Shown here: positions 16,098 through 26,669 of the stretch, piece after piece
Position numbering within the stretch: the stretch's first letter is position 1
How the letters are laid out: every line of letters starts with the position of its first letter
Assembly: GCA_018335935.1 (NCBI GenBank)
Contig: JAGXRG010000073.1
Span: 1 to 34,969 of the forward strand
Reading direction: 5' to 3'
Source: Chitinophagaceae bacterium
Lineage (GTDB): Bacteria; Bacteroidota; Bacteroidia; Chitinophagales; Chitinophagaceae
DNA length: 34,969 bases
Notes under the pieces: model-generated
The model's database searches: none
What the model saw: the letters and a program-made list of their open reading frames with translations, nothing else
What the model was told of the DNA's origin: nothing
Position numbers and translations under genes: made by a program

Positions 16098-19000
16098 ATG
16101 AAACATTCATTAATACATTTTACCTGTTTTCTTTTATTATCAAATTATTTAAACGCTCAAACCGTAACAACTTTTGCTACTGGGTTAAGTGGTCCGTTTG
16201 GTAATGTATTTGATAATAGTGGCAATATGTTTGTGACGAATTATAACAATAATACATTAAGTAAAATAAACTCTTTAGGTACAGTTTCTACTTTTGTAAG
16301 TTCTGGACTTAGTTTACCTGGTGCAATTACAATTGATAATGCAAATAATTTATATGTTACCAATAGGGGCTCTAATTCTGTTAGTAAAATAACTAGTGCC
16401 GGTGTAGTTTCAACCTTTGCAACGTCCATTACACCAAATGCCGGTTCTTATGGTATTACAATTGACAATAGCAACAATTTATATGTTACAAATTATTTTG
16501 ATAGTACCATTAAAAAAATAACAAGTGCCGGTGTAGTTTCAACATTTGTAACTGGTATTAGTAAACCATATGGTATTACAATAGATCCCATAGGAAATTT
16601 GTATGTAGGAGATGATGGAACAAATTCTATACTTCAGGTTTCTCCATCAGGAACTACTTCAACTTTTGCTACAGGTATTTCATCTCCTTATGGGCTTACC
16701 TATATTAATGGTGATATTTATGTTAGTAGTAATACAGGCACAATTAGTAAAGTTACAAATACCGGAACAGTAACAACTTATGTAAGTTCAGGGTTAAATA
16801 GTCCTATGGGATTGTGTGCTAACACAACTGGAAATTTATTTGTGTGTAACATCGGTACTAATTCTATACTAAAAGTTACTCCCCCAATAACCTTGAGCCC
16901 TCTAAATAGTTTATATTTTAATGGAACTAACAATTATATAGACCTAGGTTCTAATACCATCACATCAAAGCTCACAACAAACAAGGTTACAGGAGAAGCC
17001 TGGATTAATATTAAAGTGGCTTCATCTTTTGGTACAGTGATGAAAAATTGGGGTGATAATAACCATGGAGCATTTCATTTTGGATTATCTGGTACTACCG
17101 GCAGGTTAGACATTGCAATAACACAAACTAATGGAACTGTAGTTAATGTAACTTCTCCCAATGTAATAAGTTTAAACACCTGGCATCATGTTGCTTTTAC
17201 TCTAGATGGAACAAATATAAATTTATATGAAGATGGGGTACTGGTAGCCAGTACTACATATAATGGAACATTATCTAATGCAATACCAGTAACTTATTTA
17301 GGTGCAAAACCAAATGATGCAGGTACAGGACCTTCATCTGGTGCTTTCTCTGGTTACTTTAATGGATTAATGGATGAAGTTAGAATATGGAATACTGCTT
17401 TAACTCAAGCAGAAATAAGAACTAACATGTACAACTACATAAGCCCATCTTCAACAGGGTTGGTGGCTTATTATACATTCAATTCTGGTATAGCTTCTGG
17501 GAATAATGCTGGAATTATTACTTTAAATGACTCAACTTCAAATAACTATAATGGAACACTAAAGAATTTTGCATTATCTGGTTCAATTAGTAATTGGGTA
17601 GAGAGTTATGCTATGGTTGTGCCTGAGCCAAATGCTGCCTCTGGAATTACTACAACAGGATTTACAGCAAGTTGGTCAACACCTTTATTGGGCACAGTTG
17701 ATAATGGTTACAGGTTAGAGGTATCAACATCTCCTCAATTTCTTTCAAGCATAACAGGGTCTCCTTTTACAGTAAATGGATTAACTCAAAACATCACAGG
17801 GTTAAATTCTGGTACTGTATATTATTATAGAGTTAAAGCTGATAAAACATCAGTTACTGGTCAGGGAGGCTTTCATTATAATTCTCCTATTAGTGTAACA
17901 ACAATTAATGCAACAGTTGCCATTACTCCAGGATCTATAGCTCCTTTCTGTGATGGGTTAACCAGTACAATTTTAACATATACAAACCCTGTTAGTAACC
18001 CAACTAATTATAGTATTGTTTGGGATGCACCAGCAATAACAGCTGGTTTTTTAAATATTACAGATTCTGCACTCAGATCTTCATTAATTTATATTAAAAC
18101 ACCCACAGGTATAAATGGCAATTTTACCGGCACATTATCTGTTAGAAATGCAAGTACTACAAGTGTAAATTATCCTGTAAGCATAACTATTTATGCCAAT
18201 CCTGTAGTAGCTGCTATAGTAGGACCTTCAAGTGTTTGTCAGACAAAAACAATTACATTAACTAATTCAACATCAGGAGGTGTATGGAGTAGCTCAAATA
18301 ATAGCATTGCTTCAATTAGCACAACTGGTTTAGTTACAGGCATAGCAGCTGGAAATGTGGTAATAAGTTATAGCGTAACTAATGCTAACAACTGTACTAC
18401 AGTTTCTACCTATAATATTGTTGTGAATGAAGTACCGTCAAGAACAAGCTTTAAAAGTGATACTTTAATTTGCAAAGGCACCTCATTAAATATTAATGCT
18501 ACTATTGCTGCTCCAGCAACTTATTTGTGGACATCAGCTAACACCGGATTTACTTCTTCCTTAGCAACAGTTAGTCTAACACAAGACGACTTGTACAAAT
18601 TAACAATTACACTCAATAATGGTTGTGTCATAAGAGACAGTATCAATGTTTTAACAACTAGTGATCCTGCTATAAAAGCAAAAATGGCAATTACCGCACA
18701 GGCATTTATAAATCAAAATGTTATTGCAGTAAATCTTACAACTCCTACACCTCAAACCCAAAATTGGGTTATACCATCTGGAGCACAAATTGTAAGTCAA
18801 AATGCTAACATGTTGGTTTTAAAATTTGCAAATAAAGGCAGTTATATGGTTGGCTTAAATAATACTTCATATACTGTTTGTACCAGCAAAGACTCGGGTA
18901 AAGTGGTCATCAGCAATAGTGATTCTGTATTAGTATCTAATACCAATATTGTAATTGTAAGAGAAGTTGCTGTAAGCCCTAACCCAAGCGTATCAGGTAT

Positions 19001-19214
19001 TTTTAATTTGAATATTAAATTAAACAGAACCGGGAAAGTTTCTATAAAAGTATTTAATCTATTTGGCTTGCAGGTTTATAGCAAAATAATTCCTGAAAGT
19101 TCAGCAACCACTTTAAACGAAAAAGTTGATTTGAGTGCATTACCAAATGATACATACGTGGCTGTTATACAAACGGCCAATGCCAACGAAATTAGAAAAA
19201 TGATGAAGAACTAG
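16098..19214 (+). CDS. T9SS cargo: NHL propeller, LamG and Fn3 surface protein
   Basis: A 1038-aa exported protein. Order: signal peptide (1-21, ends LNAQ); six NHL/SMP-30-like blades (about 22-268) with the recurring pattern GITIDNSNNLYVTN; a LamG-like jelly roll (about 272-460, LYFNGTNNYIDL to GLVAYYTFN); an Fn3 module (505-585); Ig/BIG2-like modules (about 700-790, with GVWSSSNNSIASISTTGLVTG); and a type A T9SS sorting domain (about 955-1038, VSPNPSVSGIFNL to EIRKMMKN). It should cross the outer membrane through the type IX system and be held on the surface or released. NHL and LamG folds usually bind proteins or glycans, so adhesion or polymer binding is likely. It opens a run of five exported-protein genes (next gap 57 bp). 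Confidence 0.88.
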   Translation: MKHSLIHFTCFLLLSNYLNAQTVTTFATGLSGPFGNVFDNSGNMFVTNYNNNTLSKINSLGTVSTFVSSGLSLPGAITIDNANNLYVTNRGSNSVSKITSAGVVSTFATSITPNAGSYGITIDNSNNLYVTNYFDSTIKKITSAGVVSTFVTGISKPYGITIDPIGNLYVGDDGTNSILQVSPSGTTSTFATGISSPYGLTYINGDIYVSSNTGTISKVTNTGTVTTYVSSGLNSPMGLCANTTGNLFVCNIGTNSILKVTPPITLSPLNSLYFNGTNNYIDLGSNTITSKLTTNKVTGEAWINIKVASSFGTVMKNWGDNNHGAFHFGLSGTTGRLDIAITQTNGTVVNVTSPNVISLNTWHHVAFTLDGTNINLYEDGVLVASTTYNGTLSNAIPVTYLGAKPNDAGTGPSSGAFSGYFNGLMDEVRIWNTALTQAEIRTNMYNYISPSSTGLVAYYTFNSGIASGNNAGIITLNDSTSNNYNGTLKNFALSGSISNWVESYAMVVPEPNAASGITTTGFTASWSTPLLGTVDNGYRLEVSTSPQFLSSITGSPFTVNGLTQNITGLNSGTVYYYRVKADKTSVTGQGGFHYNSPISVTTINATVAITPGSIAPFCDGLTSTILTYTNPVSNPTNYSIVWDAPAITAGFLNITDSALRSSLIYIKTPTGINGNFTGTLSVRNASTTSVNYPVSITIYANPVVAAIVGPSSVCQTKTITLTNSTSGGVWSSSNNSIASISTTGLVTGIAAGNVVISYSVTNANNCTTVSTYNIVVNEVPSRTSFKSDTLICKGTSLNINATIAAPATYLWTSANTGFTSSLATVSLTQDDLYKLTITLNNGCVIRDSINVLTTSDPAIKAKMAITAQAFINQNVIAVNLTTPTPQTQNWVIPSGAQIVSQNANMLVLKFANKGSYMVGLNNTSYTVCTSKDSGKVVISNSDSVLVSNTNIVIVREVAVSPNPSVSGIFNLNIKLNRTGKVSIKVFNLFGLQVYSKIIPESSATTLNEKVDLSALPNDTYVAVIQTANANEIRKMMKN

Positions 19215-19271
19215 TGTAATGAATAGTTAAAATAAAATAACCAAAAGCTACTAATAATTTAAAACTGCTTT

Positions 19272-21002
19272 ATGAAACAAAAGTTATTATTAATTTATTT
19301 AACAGTAATACTTGTTTATAACGGCTATACTCAAGAGTTTACAGCATTTGGTCTGTTTGGCAAAGGGAAAAGTATGAAATTAACAGGAGGTTTAAATTCT
19401 ACTATGATGCTAAACAGTTCCTCTGATGGTAGTGGAGGTAATAGAGTTCCTTTTACAATGATAGTGGGTGGTAATCTAAATCTCTTTTTTAAGGGTTATA
19501 ATGTACCAATAAGCTTTACATACTCTAATGCTCAAGTAACAGTAACTCCACCTGTTTTTTTTAATAAATTTTCTATTAGTCCAACATACAAATGGGCTAC
19601 ACTTCATTTAGGAACTTCAAGCATGGAGTTTTCAAATTACTCCTTAACTGGTCACCAATTTGATGGAGTTGGGGTTGAACTTGCTCCAGGAAAATTTAAA
19701 ATAAAATCATTATATGGTAGATTTTTAAGAGGTAGTGGAGATTATTTAGTAAGTAATGCCGCACCGAGTTATAATCGCAAAGGATATGGTTTTGCTTTTG
19801 ATTATGATATTGAAAAATTTAAAGTCGGTGTTTCATTATTTCGTGCATCCGACGATGCAGTATCTGCATCAAATATACCTTTTGAACTTAATATTCAACC
19901 AAAAGAAAATGTGGTGAGTACCATTAGTTCAAGCTTTTCTCCTATTAAAGATTTAAAAATTTCTGCTGAGTATGCAACTAGTTTTCTAACACAAGATGTA
20001 AATTCAATTGTAACATCAAAAATAAAGAATGGAATTTTTGGAGGGATGATTAAAACAAATGGTTCTACAACAAAAAATCATGCTGCAAATATTAAAGCCA
20101 ACTATACACTTAATTCAATAGATCTTGGACTTGAATATGAAAAAATTGATTTAAATTATCGTTGTTTAGGGGCTTATTATAATCAAAATGGATTCGAAAA
20201 TATTTTGCTTAAATTATCACTTCCTTTATTTAATAATAAACTCTTTTTAGCACCATCTTTTGGTAAACAAAATGATTTAGTAGATACTGTATTCAGTCAA
20301 AAATCAAGCAGGTTTATAACAAGCATTAATGCCACATATACTCCTGCACCTAAGTGGTCAATTGCAGGGGCTTTTAGTAATAACAGTGCTGTTACAAATT
20401 ACAGAAATTTAGATAATATAGCTAATTCAAATAATATTGTTCCTTACTATTTAGATTCATTACAGTTGATTTTATTAAATCTGAATGCTAACCTTAATGT
20501 TAACTATCAACTCAAATCAACCAGCGATATTCAACAAACAATTTCTGCAAGTTACTCTTTACAAAAAAGTACAAAAAAAGAAGGAGACTATTTTATTAAT
20601 GAAGAAGATAATATTTTTCACAATTCCAATATTATGCTTTCAACCAATTACCCACAGTCTAAAGTACAATGGACTATTGGCTATAATTATAATTTAAACA
20701 CAATTGGTTTAACCAATAAAACAACTGCAAATGGAGTAAATTTTTCTTTTGGAAAAAAGTTGTTTAAAAACAAGGTAAATAGCGTACTCTCTTCTTCTTA
20801 CAATTCAACATTTAACACATCAACATTGATGCGTATAAATATAACTAACCTAAGGTTTAATATTTCTTATTTATATAAAAAGAAACACGATTTTAAGTTA
20901 ATTGGTATAATACAGTTCAGAGCAACTGATGACCCAATAAAGCAATTGAATCAATCTGTCACCAATACAATTTTTTCATTAAATTATAATTATAGTTTTT
21001 AA
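19272..21002 (+). CDS. Predicted outer-membrane beta-barrel protein
   Basis: A 576-aa protein with signal peptide (1-20, ends GYTQ). The remainder is a long series of amphipathic strands with aromatic belts, for example GYGFAFDYDIEKFKVGVSLFRAS and VQWTIGYNYNLNTIGL, and ends in SLNYNYSF, with the C-terminal phenylalanine typical of barrels inserted by the Bam machinery. No plug domain or TonB box is visible. I cannot name a specific family. It stops 1 bp before the TANFOR-like gene, so the two are tightly coupled and probably function together as an outer-membrane anchor and its partner. Confidence 0.72.
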   Translation: MKQKLLLIYLTVILVYNGYTQEFTAFGLFGKGKSMKLTGGLNSTMMLNSSSDGSGGNRVPFTMIVGGNLNLFFKGYNVPISFTYSNAQVTVTPPVFFNKFSISPTYKWATLHLGTSSMEFSNYSLTGHQFDGVGVELAPGKFKIKSLYGRFLRGSGDYLVSNAAPSYNRKGYGFAFDYDIEKFKVGVSLFRASDDAVSASNIPFELNIQPKENVVSTISSSFSPIKDLKISAEYATSFLTQDVNSIVTSKIKNGIFGGMIKTNGSTTKNHAANIKANYTLNSIDLGLEYEKIDLNYRCLGAYYNQNGFENILLKLSLPLFNNKLFLAPSFGKQNDLVDTVFSQKSSRFITSINATYTPAPKWSIAGAFSNNSAVTNYRNLDNIANSNNIVPYYLDSLQLILLNLNANLNVNYQLKSTSDIQQTISASYSLQKSTKKEGDYFINEEDNIFHNSNIMLSTNYPQSKVQWTIGYNYNLNTIGLTNKTTANGVNFSFGKKLFKNKVNSVLSSSYNSTFNTSTLMRINITNLRFNISYLYKKKHDFKLIGIIQFRATDDPIKQLNQSVTNTIFSLNYNYSF

Positions 21003-21003
21003 C

Positions 21004-22440
21004 ATGAAAAAACATTATCAAATTATATTATTGTTATTATTAATTTTTAGTTTTTTGTGTAGTAAAATAACTGCTCAAATAACAGGTAATTATCCGGTAA
21101 GTATTAATCCTGTTATTTATCCACCATATCCAACTGCTATTAAATTTTTAAATGCATCAACAACCCCCTCATTAGTATTAACTATTACAAATAAATCAGC
21201 CACCAATTTATCAATAGACTGTTATTTAAATATAACCATAACAGCCAAGAATTTTACAGCAAAATCAAGATCTATTAATGTAATGGCACCTATAACAGTA
21301 ACCTCGGGTATGCCATTAAGATTAACCAATGTAGATATTGCACAACTTTTTGATTTTTCGAATTTAACAGGCGTAAGTTTAAACCAATACGAATCGGCAT
21401 TTCCTGCTGCTAAAACAACTTTTACTTTTGTTTTATACGATGCAGCTACTAGCAGACAAGTTAGTGATAACGTAAATTACACAGTGGTATATTCTATTAA
21501 TCAACCACCTAATTTAATCTTACCAGCCGATGCTACAACTCAAACAGAAAAAACTATACAAAATATAATTTTTCAATGGCAACCTAGACAAGCAACAGCA
21601 CCTAATGCTGTACAATATAAATTTGAGTTGGTTGAATTATTCGATAATACCCAAAATCCTCTACTTGCTTTTTTAACCAATCCTATTTTTTTTACTGACA
21701 GCACTTTTAGTAATACATACATTTACGGCCCTGATAAACCAGCTTTACTAACAGGAAAAACTTATGCATGGAGAGTTAAGGCTGCTTCTTATGATAATGG
21801 TGGATTTCAAGTATCGAATTTTGAGAATAATGGATACAGTACTATTTTTTCATTTAAATACTTTGCCGAATGTAAAGCACCAACTATGTTGCAGGTAAAA
21901 GATATTGATAAAACCAGTGCAACAGTTCAATGGGATGCATTACCAGAATATGCCAATTTTATTTTTCACCATAGAAAAAAGGGAGATGGTAACTGGAAAG
22001 AAACCACTTTAAGCGGTGTAACTGAAAATATTTTTTACCTCACTAATTTGATAGGAGTTACAACTTACGAAGTAAAAGTTTCATCACTCTGTAGCGGTAC
22101 TTCTAAAACAGAATCAACTATAAAAGAGTTTAAAACCACCAATGTTGAGCAACCAAATAAAGTGGTTAAAGTAAACGCAACATGTGGTAAAAAACCTGAT
22201 TTGCCAAAGCTATCAACAGATTTACTTGCATCATTAAAAGCAAACGATATTATTAAAGTAGCAGATTATTCAATTGTAGTTGATAATGGTGTTACAGGCC
22301 AGAATGGCATATTTAAAGGAACAGGTGTTGCTGAAATTTGGATAGGCAAAACAGTAAAAATTCCAGTTAGTTTTAATCAAATAAAGATTAATAAGAAATA
22401 TGAAGTAACAGATGGGGTTATCATACCTATTTTACAATAA
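21004..22440 (+). CDS. TANFOR-like fibronectin type III protein
   Basis: A 478-aa exported protein with signal peptide (1-25, ends KITAQ). Residues 26 to about 160 match what I remember of the TANFOR domain of Bacteroidota (named after Tannerella forsythia): PVSINPVIYPPYPTAIKFL, then a strand pattern ending in DIAQLFDFSNLTGVSLNQYE. An Fn3-like module with WQPR and YAWRVKA follows (165-285), then a canonical Fn3 (289-379, CKAPTMLQVKDIDKTSATVQW) and a C-terminal domain (395-478) with a possible membrane-interaction role. There is no T9SS sorting domain. The gene starts 2 bp after the barrel stop. The function of TANFOR proteins is unknown to me. Confidence 0.75.
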   Translation: MKKHYQIILLLLLIFSFLCSKITAQITGNYPVSINPVIYPPYPTAIKFLNASTTPSLVLTITNKSATNLSIDCYLNITITAKNFTAKSRSINVMAPITVTSGMPLRLTNVDIAQLFDFSNLTGVSLNQYESAFPAAKTTFTFVLYDAATSRQVSDNVNYTVVYSINQPPNLILPADATTQTEKTIQNIIFQWQPRQATAPNAVQYKFELVELFDNTQNPLLAFLTNPIFFTDSTFSNTYIYGPDKPALLTGKTYAWRVKAASYDNGGFQVSNFENNGYSTIFSFKYFAECKAPTMLQVKDIDKTSATVQWDALPEYANFIFHHRKKGDGNWKETTLSGVTENIFYLTNLIGVTTYEVKVSSLCSGTSKTESTIKEFKTTNVEQPNKVVKVNATCGKKPDLPKLSTDLLASLKANDIIKVADYSIVVDNGVTGQNGIFKGTGVAEIWIGKTVKIPVSFNQIKINKKYEVTDGVIIPILQ

Positions 22441-22471
22441 TGAAAAATTTATAAAAAAATAATATCAAGTT

Positions 22472-25400
22472 ATGAGATTTAAATGCTTACATAAATTTTA
22501 TAAAGTTTTTATACTTGTTACATTTTGTGTTTCAATTTTTATATTGCCAAACATAACCATAGCAGGGGAGGGTGATGGTAGAAAACTTGTAAATAATATA
22601 AATAATTCAGATAAATTAAATCGAAACCTCAATAATAACAATACAATACTAAATGGTAACTTTTCAAATTTATCTTACGAGCGTTTAGAGCATGAATATG
22701 CTCCTACAAATTTCGCATCTGCTTTAATTGATTCAGCAAAAAGTGTTTTTACAATCATCGAAAACAATGGAAAATGGATAACAACTTTAGCAGAAAATGC
22801 CTCAACATCAGTTCCATTTGGTTTAAAGAAAAAATTAGTTAGTACCGATTATTATGTTGCATTTTCAAATATTCAATTTACTTCAAGTGGAGCTGTAGCA
22901 AGAGTATTTGCAAAGTGCATATTACCTCAACGCACATCAGATGGAAATAAAAAAGAATTATACTTTGCAGGGTTTGTAAATTTATCAAGAACAGGTGGTG
23001 TAATATCAGATGGTAAATTACAGTTAATAGGAGATGATGCAGTAAAAACCGACAATCAATGGAGTATTGTTCTTAATGGTAATAATCCTAGTATTAACAG
23101 AAAAAAAGAAGAACAAACTTACTTCAAAATTGATTGTACAGGATTTATAGAACTGGGTATTAATGGTGAAATAATTCTTTCAAAAGATAATTATATACCT
23201 CTTAACGCTACTTCTTGGGAGCCATTATCAGAAAGCGACACAAGAGTGAGTGCATCAATTACAAATTATGTTACTACTTCATGGGATAAAATCATGATTC
23301 CCAAACTGAGCTTTAGTAAACCTTTTCGCTTAAAAAATGTAAGCCAGTATTTTTTTCAAATAGAAGAAGCAACACTAGATTTTAGTGATGAAAGAAATCC
23401 AGATGGAGGTCCGGATTTTGTTGACTATATAAAAACAGTACAATCTGATTTTCCAAATACTTGGCGTGGAATATGCATTTCTAAAATGCAAATTGGAATG
23501 CCAAAAGAATTTAAATCTGCAGAAGCACAAAAAAGAATTATTTTTTCAAGCACCTATGCATTTATTGATGCTGTAGGTTTTACAACAGACTTCAGTCAAA
23601 AAAATGTTGTTCCAATATCAAAAGGTAGAGCAGGGGGTTGGCCTTTTAGTGTAGATGAATTCTCGCTTACTATTAAAAAAGGAAATTTGTTTGGGGGAGC
23701 ATTATCAGGTACTGTGGTATTACCCATTGAAAATAAAAATGCTTCTGGTAAAAAAGGTATCCATTACACAGGCACTTTTAATAAAGATGGAGATTACTCA
23801 TTTAGTGTTGGAAACCTTAAAGATATTAAAGCCGATATCTGGAAAGTATATTTAGAAATTGATAAAAGTTCTCAATTTACAATGGCTGTTATTGATGGAG
23901 AATTTAGACCTAAAGTTTCTCTTACCGGAAAATTAGGATTCAATTTCGATGGAAATAAAGATGATGAAATTGCAGATAAAGGAGCTTCATCGGGTAAGAA
24001 AAAAGCTTTTTCACTAGAGGGTGTAAAATTTGAAGAACTGGTATTACAAACTCAAAAGCCATATATATCTATAAAAGCAATGGGTATAGAAGGCTCATTG
24101 CATATTGCATCATTTTCTGCCGACTATTCAGTTGAAGTAATAACCAAAACAAAACCAACGAGTGTTTCATCATCTAATAACAATGAATTTGCAACATTAG
24201 CATTTGCCGCTGATATAAAATTAATGGCAGGAAAAATAGCCGGAAAAACTAAATTAAATATTAACGCAATTTATAATACTTCTAATAACGCATGGGAGTA
24301 TTATAATACTGAGTTAGAAAAAATTGGTATTAAGGCAGATTTTGGGAAAGCAAAATTTGAAGGTGAATTAGGAATTTTAAAAAACGATGATGTTTACGGC
24401 AATGCTTTTGCCGGAAGTTTATCATTAAAAGTTAACAAGTTTGAAGTAGGAGCAAAAGGAATATTTGGTAATAAGGATGGTTTCAGATATTGGTCTGTTG
24501 ATGCCATGGCTAAAGGGTTTAAATTACAAGCAGGTCCTATAACATTTACAGGTTTTACCGGAGGTGTTACCTATAAAATGAATGTGGCAGATAAACCGAG
24601 TGATAAACTACCCAGTGGAATTTTATATGAACCAGACAATAATCAATTTTTAAGAGTAAGGGCTGGTGTATTATTTGATATTTTGACAAAAGAATTAATT
24701 GATGGCTCCGCAGGTTTTGAAATAGTATTTAATAATAATTGGGGTGTAAACTCAATTACTCTTAATGGAACATTAAGAATGCTTACTGCAGATGATAATA
24801 AAGGAGAAGCAAGAATGAAAGGCAGTATGAGAAAGTTTGCAAATGCAAAAACTTCAGCTGCCCCAAAAGAAGATGCTGCCATTTGGGGAGATATATTAAT
24901 AAAATTCGATATTGAAAATGCAGAATATTCTGCCGAAATGAATTCATACGTAAATTTTAATGATTATGTTATTGGTGGAATGGGTAATTATCAATCAGGA
25001 AAAGCTCAGCTCTTTGTTAGTAGCGAAAAATGGTATATTTATAATGGAACAGATAAACAACCTAATAGCATTAAATTAAACGGACCGGTTAATGTAACAG
25101 GTACAGGATATTTTATGATGGGAAACGATATTCCTAGTCCTTATGGGTCAGGTAATTTTGCTTTAAAACATGGTTTATCAGCTCATTTTTCTTTAAGTGC
25201 AAATATTGGATGGCTTTGGGCAGAATTTGGCGGAGGTGTTAGATATGATATATTGTTAATGCGTACTGAAAATTTTAAATGTAATGGTAGCCCTGCTGGT
25301 TTAGGTGGATGGTTTGGAGAAGGAAGAGTTTCAGCTGGTTTATATGGTTCAGTTGGTGCTAGGTTTCATAAAAGAATGCCATGGTTTTTACCTGATATCA

Positions 25401-26629
25401 ATATCACTGCAACTATTTTTAAAGCTAGCTTAAATGCCAATTTGTTTCTAAGTGGTCCTAAACCATTTTATGCTTCTGGTCATGTATCAGGCAGATATTC
25501 TGTTTTTATTTTTAGCGGAAGTTTTGGTGTAGATTTTTCTGTTGGTACAAGATGTGGTACACCACCACCACCACCATATAGATTAAATGCCAAAGATCAA
25601 GCTATAGAAGATGAGATAAAAGCCAGAAGAGATTCATTAGTTAAAAGACTTAATGATTTAATTGGTCAACAAAAATTCAATAAATCAAAAGATTACCTTA
25701 AACAAGCCAATACAAATTACTTTGATGCTAAACTTTGGGCCACTCCTATCAATTTAATAAAGAATAATGGGTTATTAAAAGATGCCATAAAATTCATGGA
25801 TGATTTTATTAAAATCAAAAATTCTGAACCCCCAATTATTAATAGTAGAGATAGTACTTTAAATAATTATAATGATGAACTTAAACTAGAAAAAAATTAT
25901 TTCAGAAAAACTATTTTAAATAAGCAAGTACAATTATTAACCGAAGAAAAAACCTGGTCAACACCAATTGATCAACCAGCAGCAAATAAATTACTCAAAA
26001 AAATAAACACACAATTAGATTCATTAAAAACAGCAAGAATAAATGAATTTAAATTAATCGACTCCATTAATCAAAACATAACAAATAATAAGCCTATTGT
26101 ACAAACAAAACTTAATGATTTGTTGGCTTTAAATAAAAAAATGAGTACAACAACTAATCCAATGACTAGGGCAAATCTTGCTCAAAAATATTTATCAGAT
26201 GGAGAAGCATTAAAAAAACTAGGTTTAGGATTAAAACGAGATCAACTTATTGTTGATTTATATAAAGAGTTAGATTTAATAGATAATGAAGCAGATGCTA
26301 AAAAAATTGTAGAAAAAATTAACAAACTAAAAACAACAACCATAGATAAAATAGAAAATTTAATTGATCAATATCAAAAAGATCTCAATAAAGTGTATGC
26401 CGATAGAGAAAAACTAGCTAAAGAAAAGAAAGAGCTAGAAGATTTAAAAGTTCGACAAACTAAAGCAATTACTGAATCACCTGCATTAATTAAATTAATA
26501 CCAACCAACCAGAATGCAACAAAAGTTTCTGCAAACAAGGCAGTAGAAACATTAAGTAAGGCAACAAAAGCTACAGAAATTAAAACGGCACTTGATAAAT
26601 TGAATAGTTTATTAAAAACTAATTTTTAG
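22472..26629 (+). CDS. Giant beta-rich surface protein with coiled-coil tail
   Basis: A 1385-aa exported protein. A hydrophobic signal segment (about 10-31) is followed by about 1000 residues of repetitive beta structure with features such as FEGELGILKNDDVYGNAFAG (629-648), FGNKDGFRYWSVDAMAKGF (665-683) and FTGFTGGVTYKM (692-703), then glycine-rich strands up to VGTRCG. A proline run (TPPPPPY, about 1029-1035) marks the join to a 350-residue lysine/glutamate-rich helical tail with predicted coiled coils. The beta part resembles the large proteins that accompany TANFOR genes in other Bacteroidota, as I recall them; no function is established for it. No T9SS sorting domain ends it, so surface export by that route is not supported. 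It sits 31 bp after the TANFOR gene. Confidence 0.75.
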   Translation: MRFKCLHKFYKVFILVTFCVSIFILPNITIAGEGDGRKLVNNINNSDKLNRNLNNNNTILNGNFSNLSYERLEHEYAPTNFASALIDSAKSVFTIIENNGKWITTLAENASTSVPFGLKKKLVSTDYYVAFSNIQFTSSGAVARVFAKCILPQRTSDGNKKELYFAGFVNLSRTGGVISDGKLQLIGDDAVKTDNQWSIVLNGNNPSINRKKEEQTYFKIDCTGFIELGINGEIILSKDNYIPLNATSWEPLSESDTRVSASITNYVTTSWDKIMIPKLSFSKPFRLKNVSQYFFQIEEATLDFSDERNPDGGPDFVDYIKTVQSDFPNTWRGICISKMQIGMPKEFKSAEAQKRIIFSSTYAFIDAVGFTTDFSQKNVVPISKGRAGGWPFSVDEFSLTIKKGNLFGGALSGTVVLPIENKNASGKKGIHYTGTFNKDGDYSFSVGNLKDIKADIWKVYLEIDKSSQFTMAVIDGEFRPKVSLTGKLGFNFDGNKDDEIADKGASSGKKKAFSLEGVKFEELVLQTQKPYISIKAMGIEGSLHIASFSADYSVEVITKTKPTSVSSSNNNEFATLAFAADIKLMAGKIAGKTKLNINAIYNTSNNAWEYYNTELEKIGIKADFGKAKFEGELGILKNDDVYGNAFAGSLSLKVNKFEVGAKGIFGNKDGFRYWSVDAMAKGFKLQAGPITFTGFTGGVTYKMNVADKPSDKLPSGILYEPDNNQFLRVRAGVLFDILTKELIDGSAGFEIVFNNNWGVNSITLNGTLRMLTADDNKGEARMKGSMRKFANAKTSAAPKEDAAIWGDILIKFDIENAEYSAEMNSYVNFNDYVIGGMGNYQSGKAQLFVSSEKWYIYNGTDKQPNSIKLNGPVNVTGTGYFMMGNDIPSPYGSGNFALKHGLSAHFSLSANIGWLWAEFGGGVRYDILLMRTENFKCNGSPAGLGGWFGEGRVSAGLYGSVGARFHKRMPWFLPDINITATIFKASLNANLFLSGPKPFYASGHVSGRYSVFIFSGSFGVDFSVGTRCGTPPPPPYRLNAKDQAIEDEIKARRDSLVKRLNDLIGQQKFNKSKDYLKQANTNYFDAKLWATPINLIKNNGLLKDAIKFMDDFIKIKNSEPPIINSRDSTLNNYNDELKLEKNYFRKTILNKQVQLLTEEKTWSTPIDQPAANKLLKKINTQLDSLKTARINEFKLIDSINQNITNNKPIVQTKLNDLLALNKKMSTTTNPMTRANLAQKYLSDGEALKKLGLGLKRDQLIVDLYKELDLIDNEADAKKIVEKINKLKTTTIDKIENLIDQYQKDLNKVYADREKLAKEKKELEDLKVRQTKAITESPALIKLIPTNQNATKVSANKAVETLSKATKATEIKTALDKLNSLLKTNF

Positions 26630-26669
26630 TTTTTTAAATAATAAGTTGAATTTAAAAGAAAAGATTTTT

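Noticed and set aside
25559..25577. CCA-repeat microsatellite
   Set aside because: It is short and simply encodes the proline linker in the giant protein.
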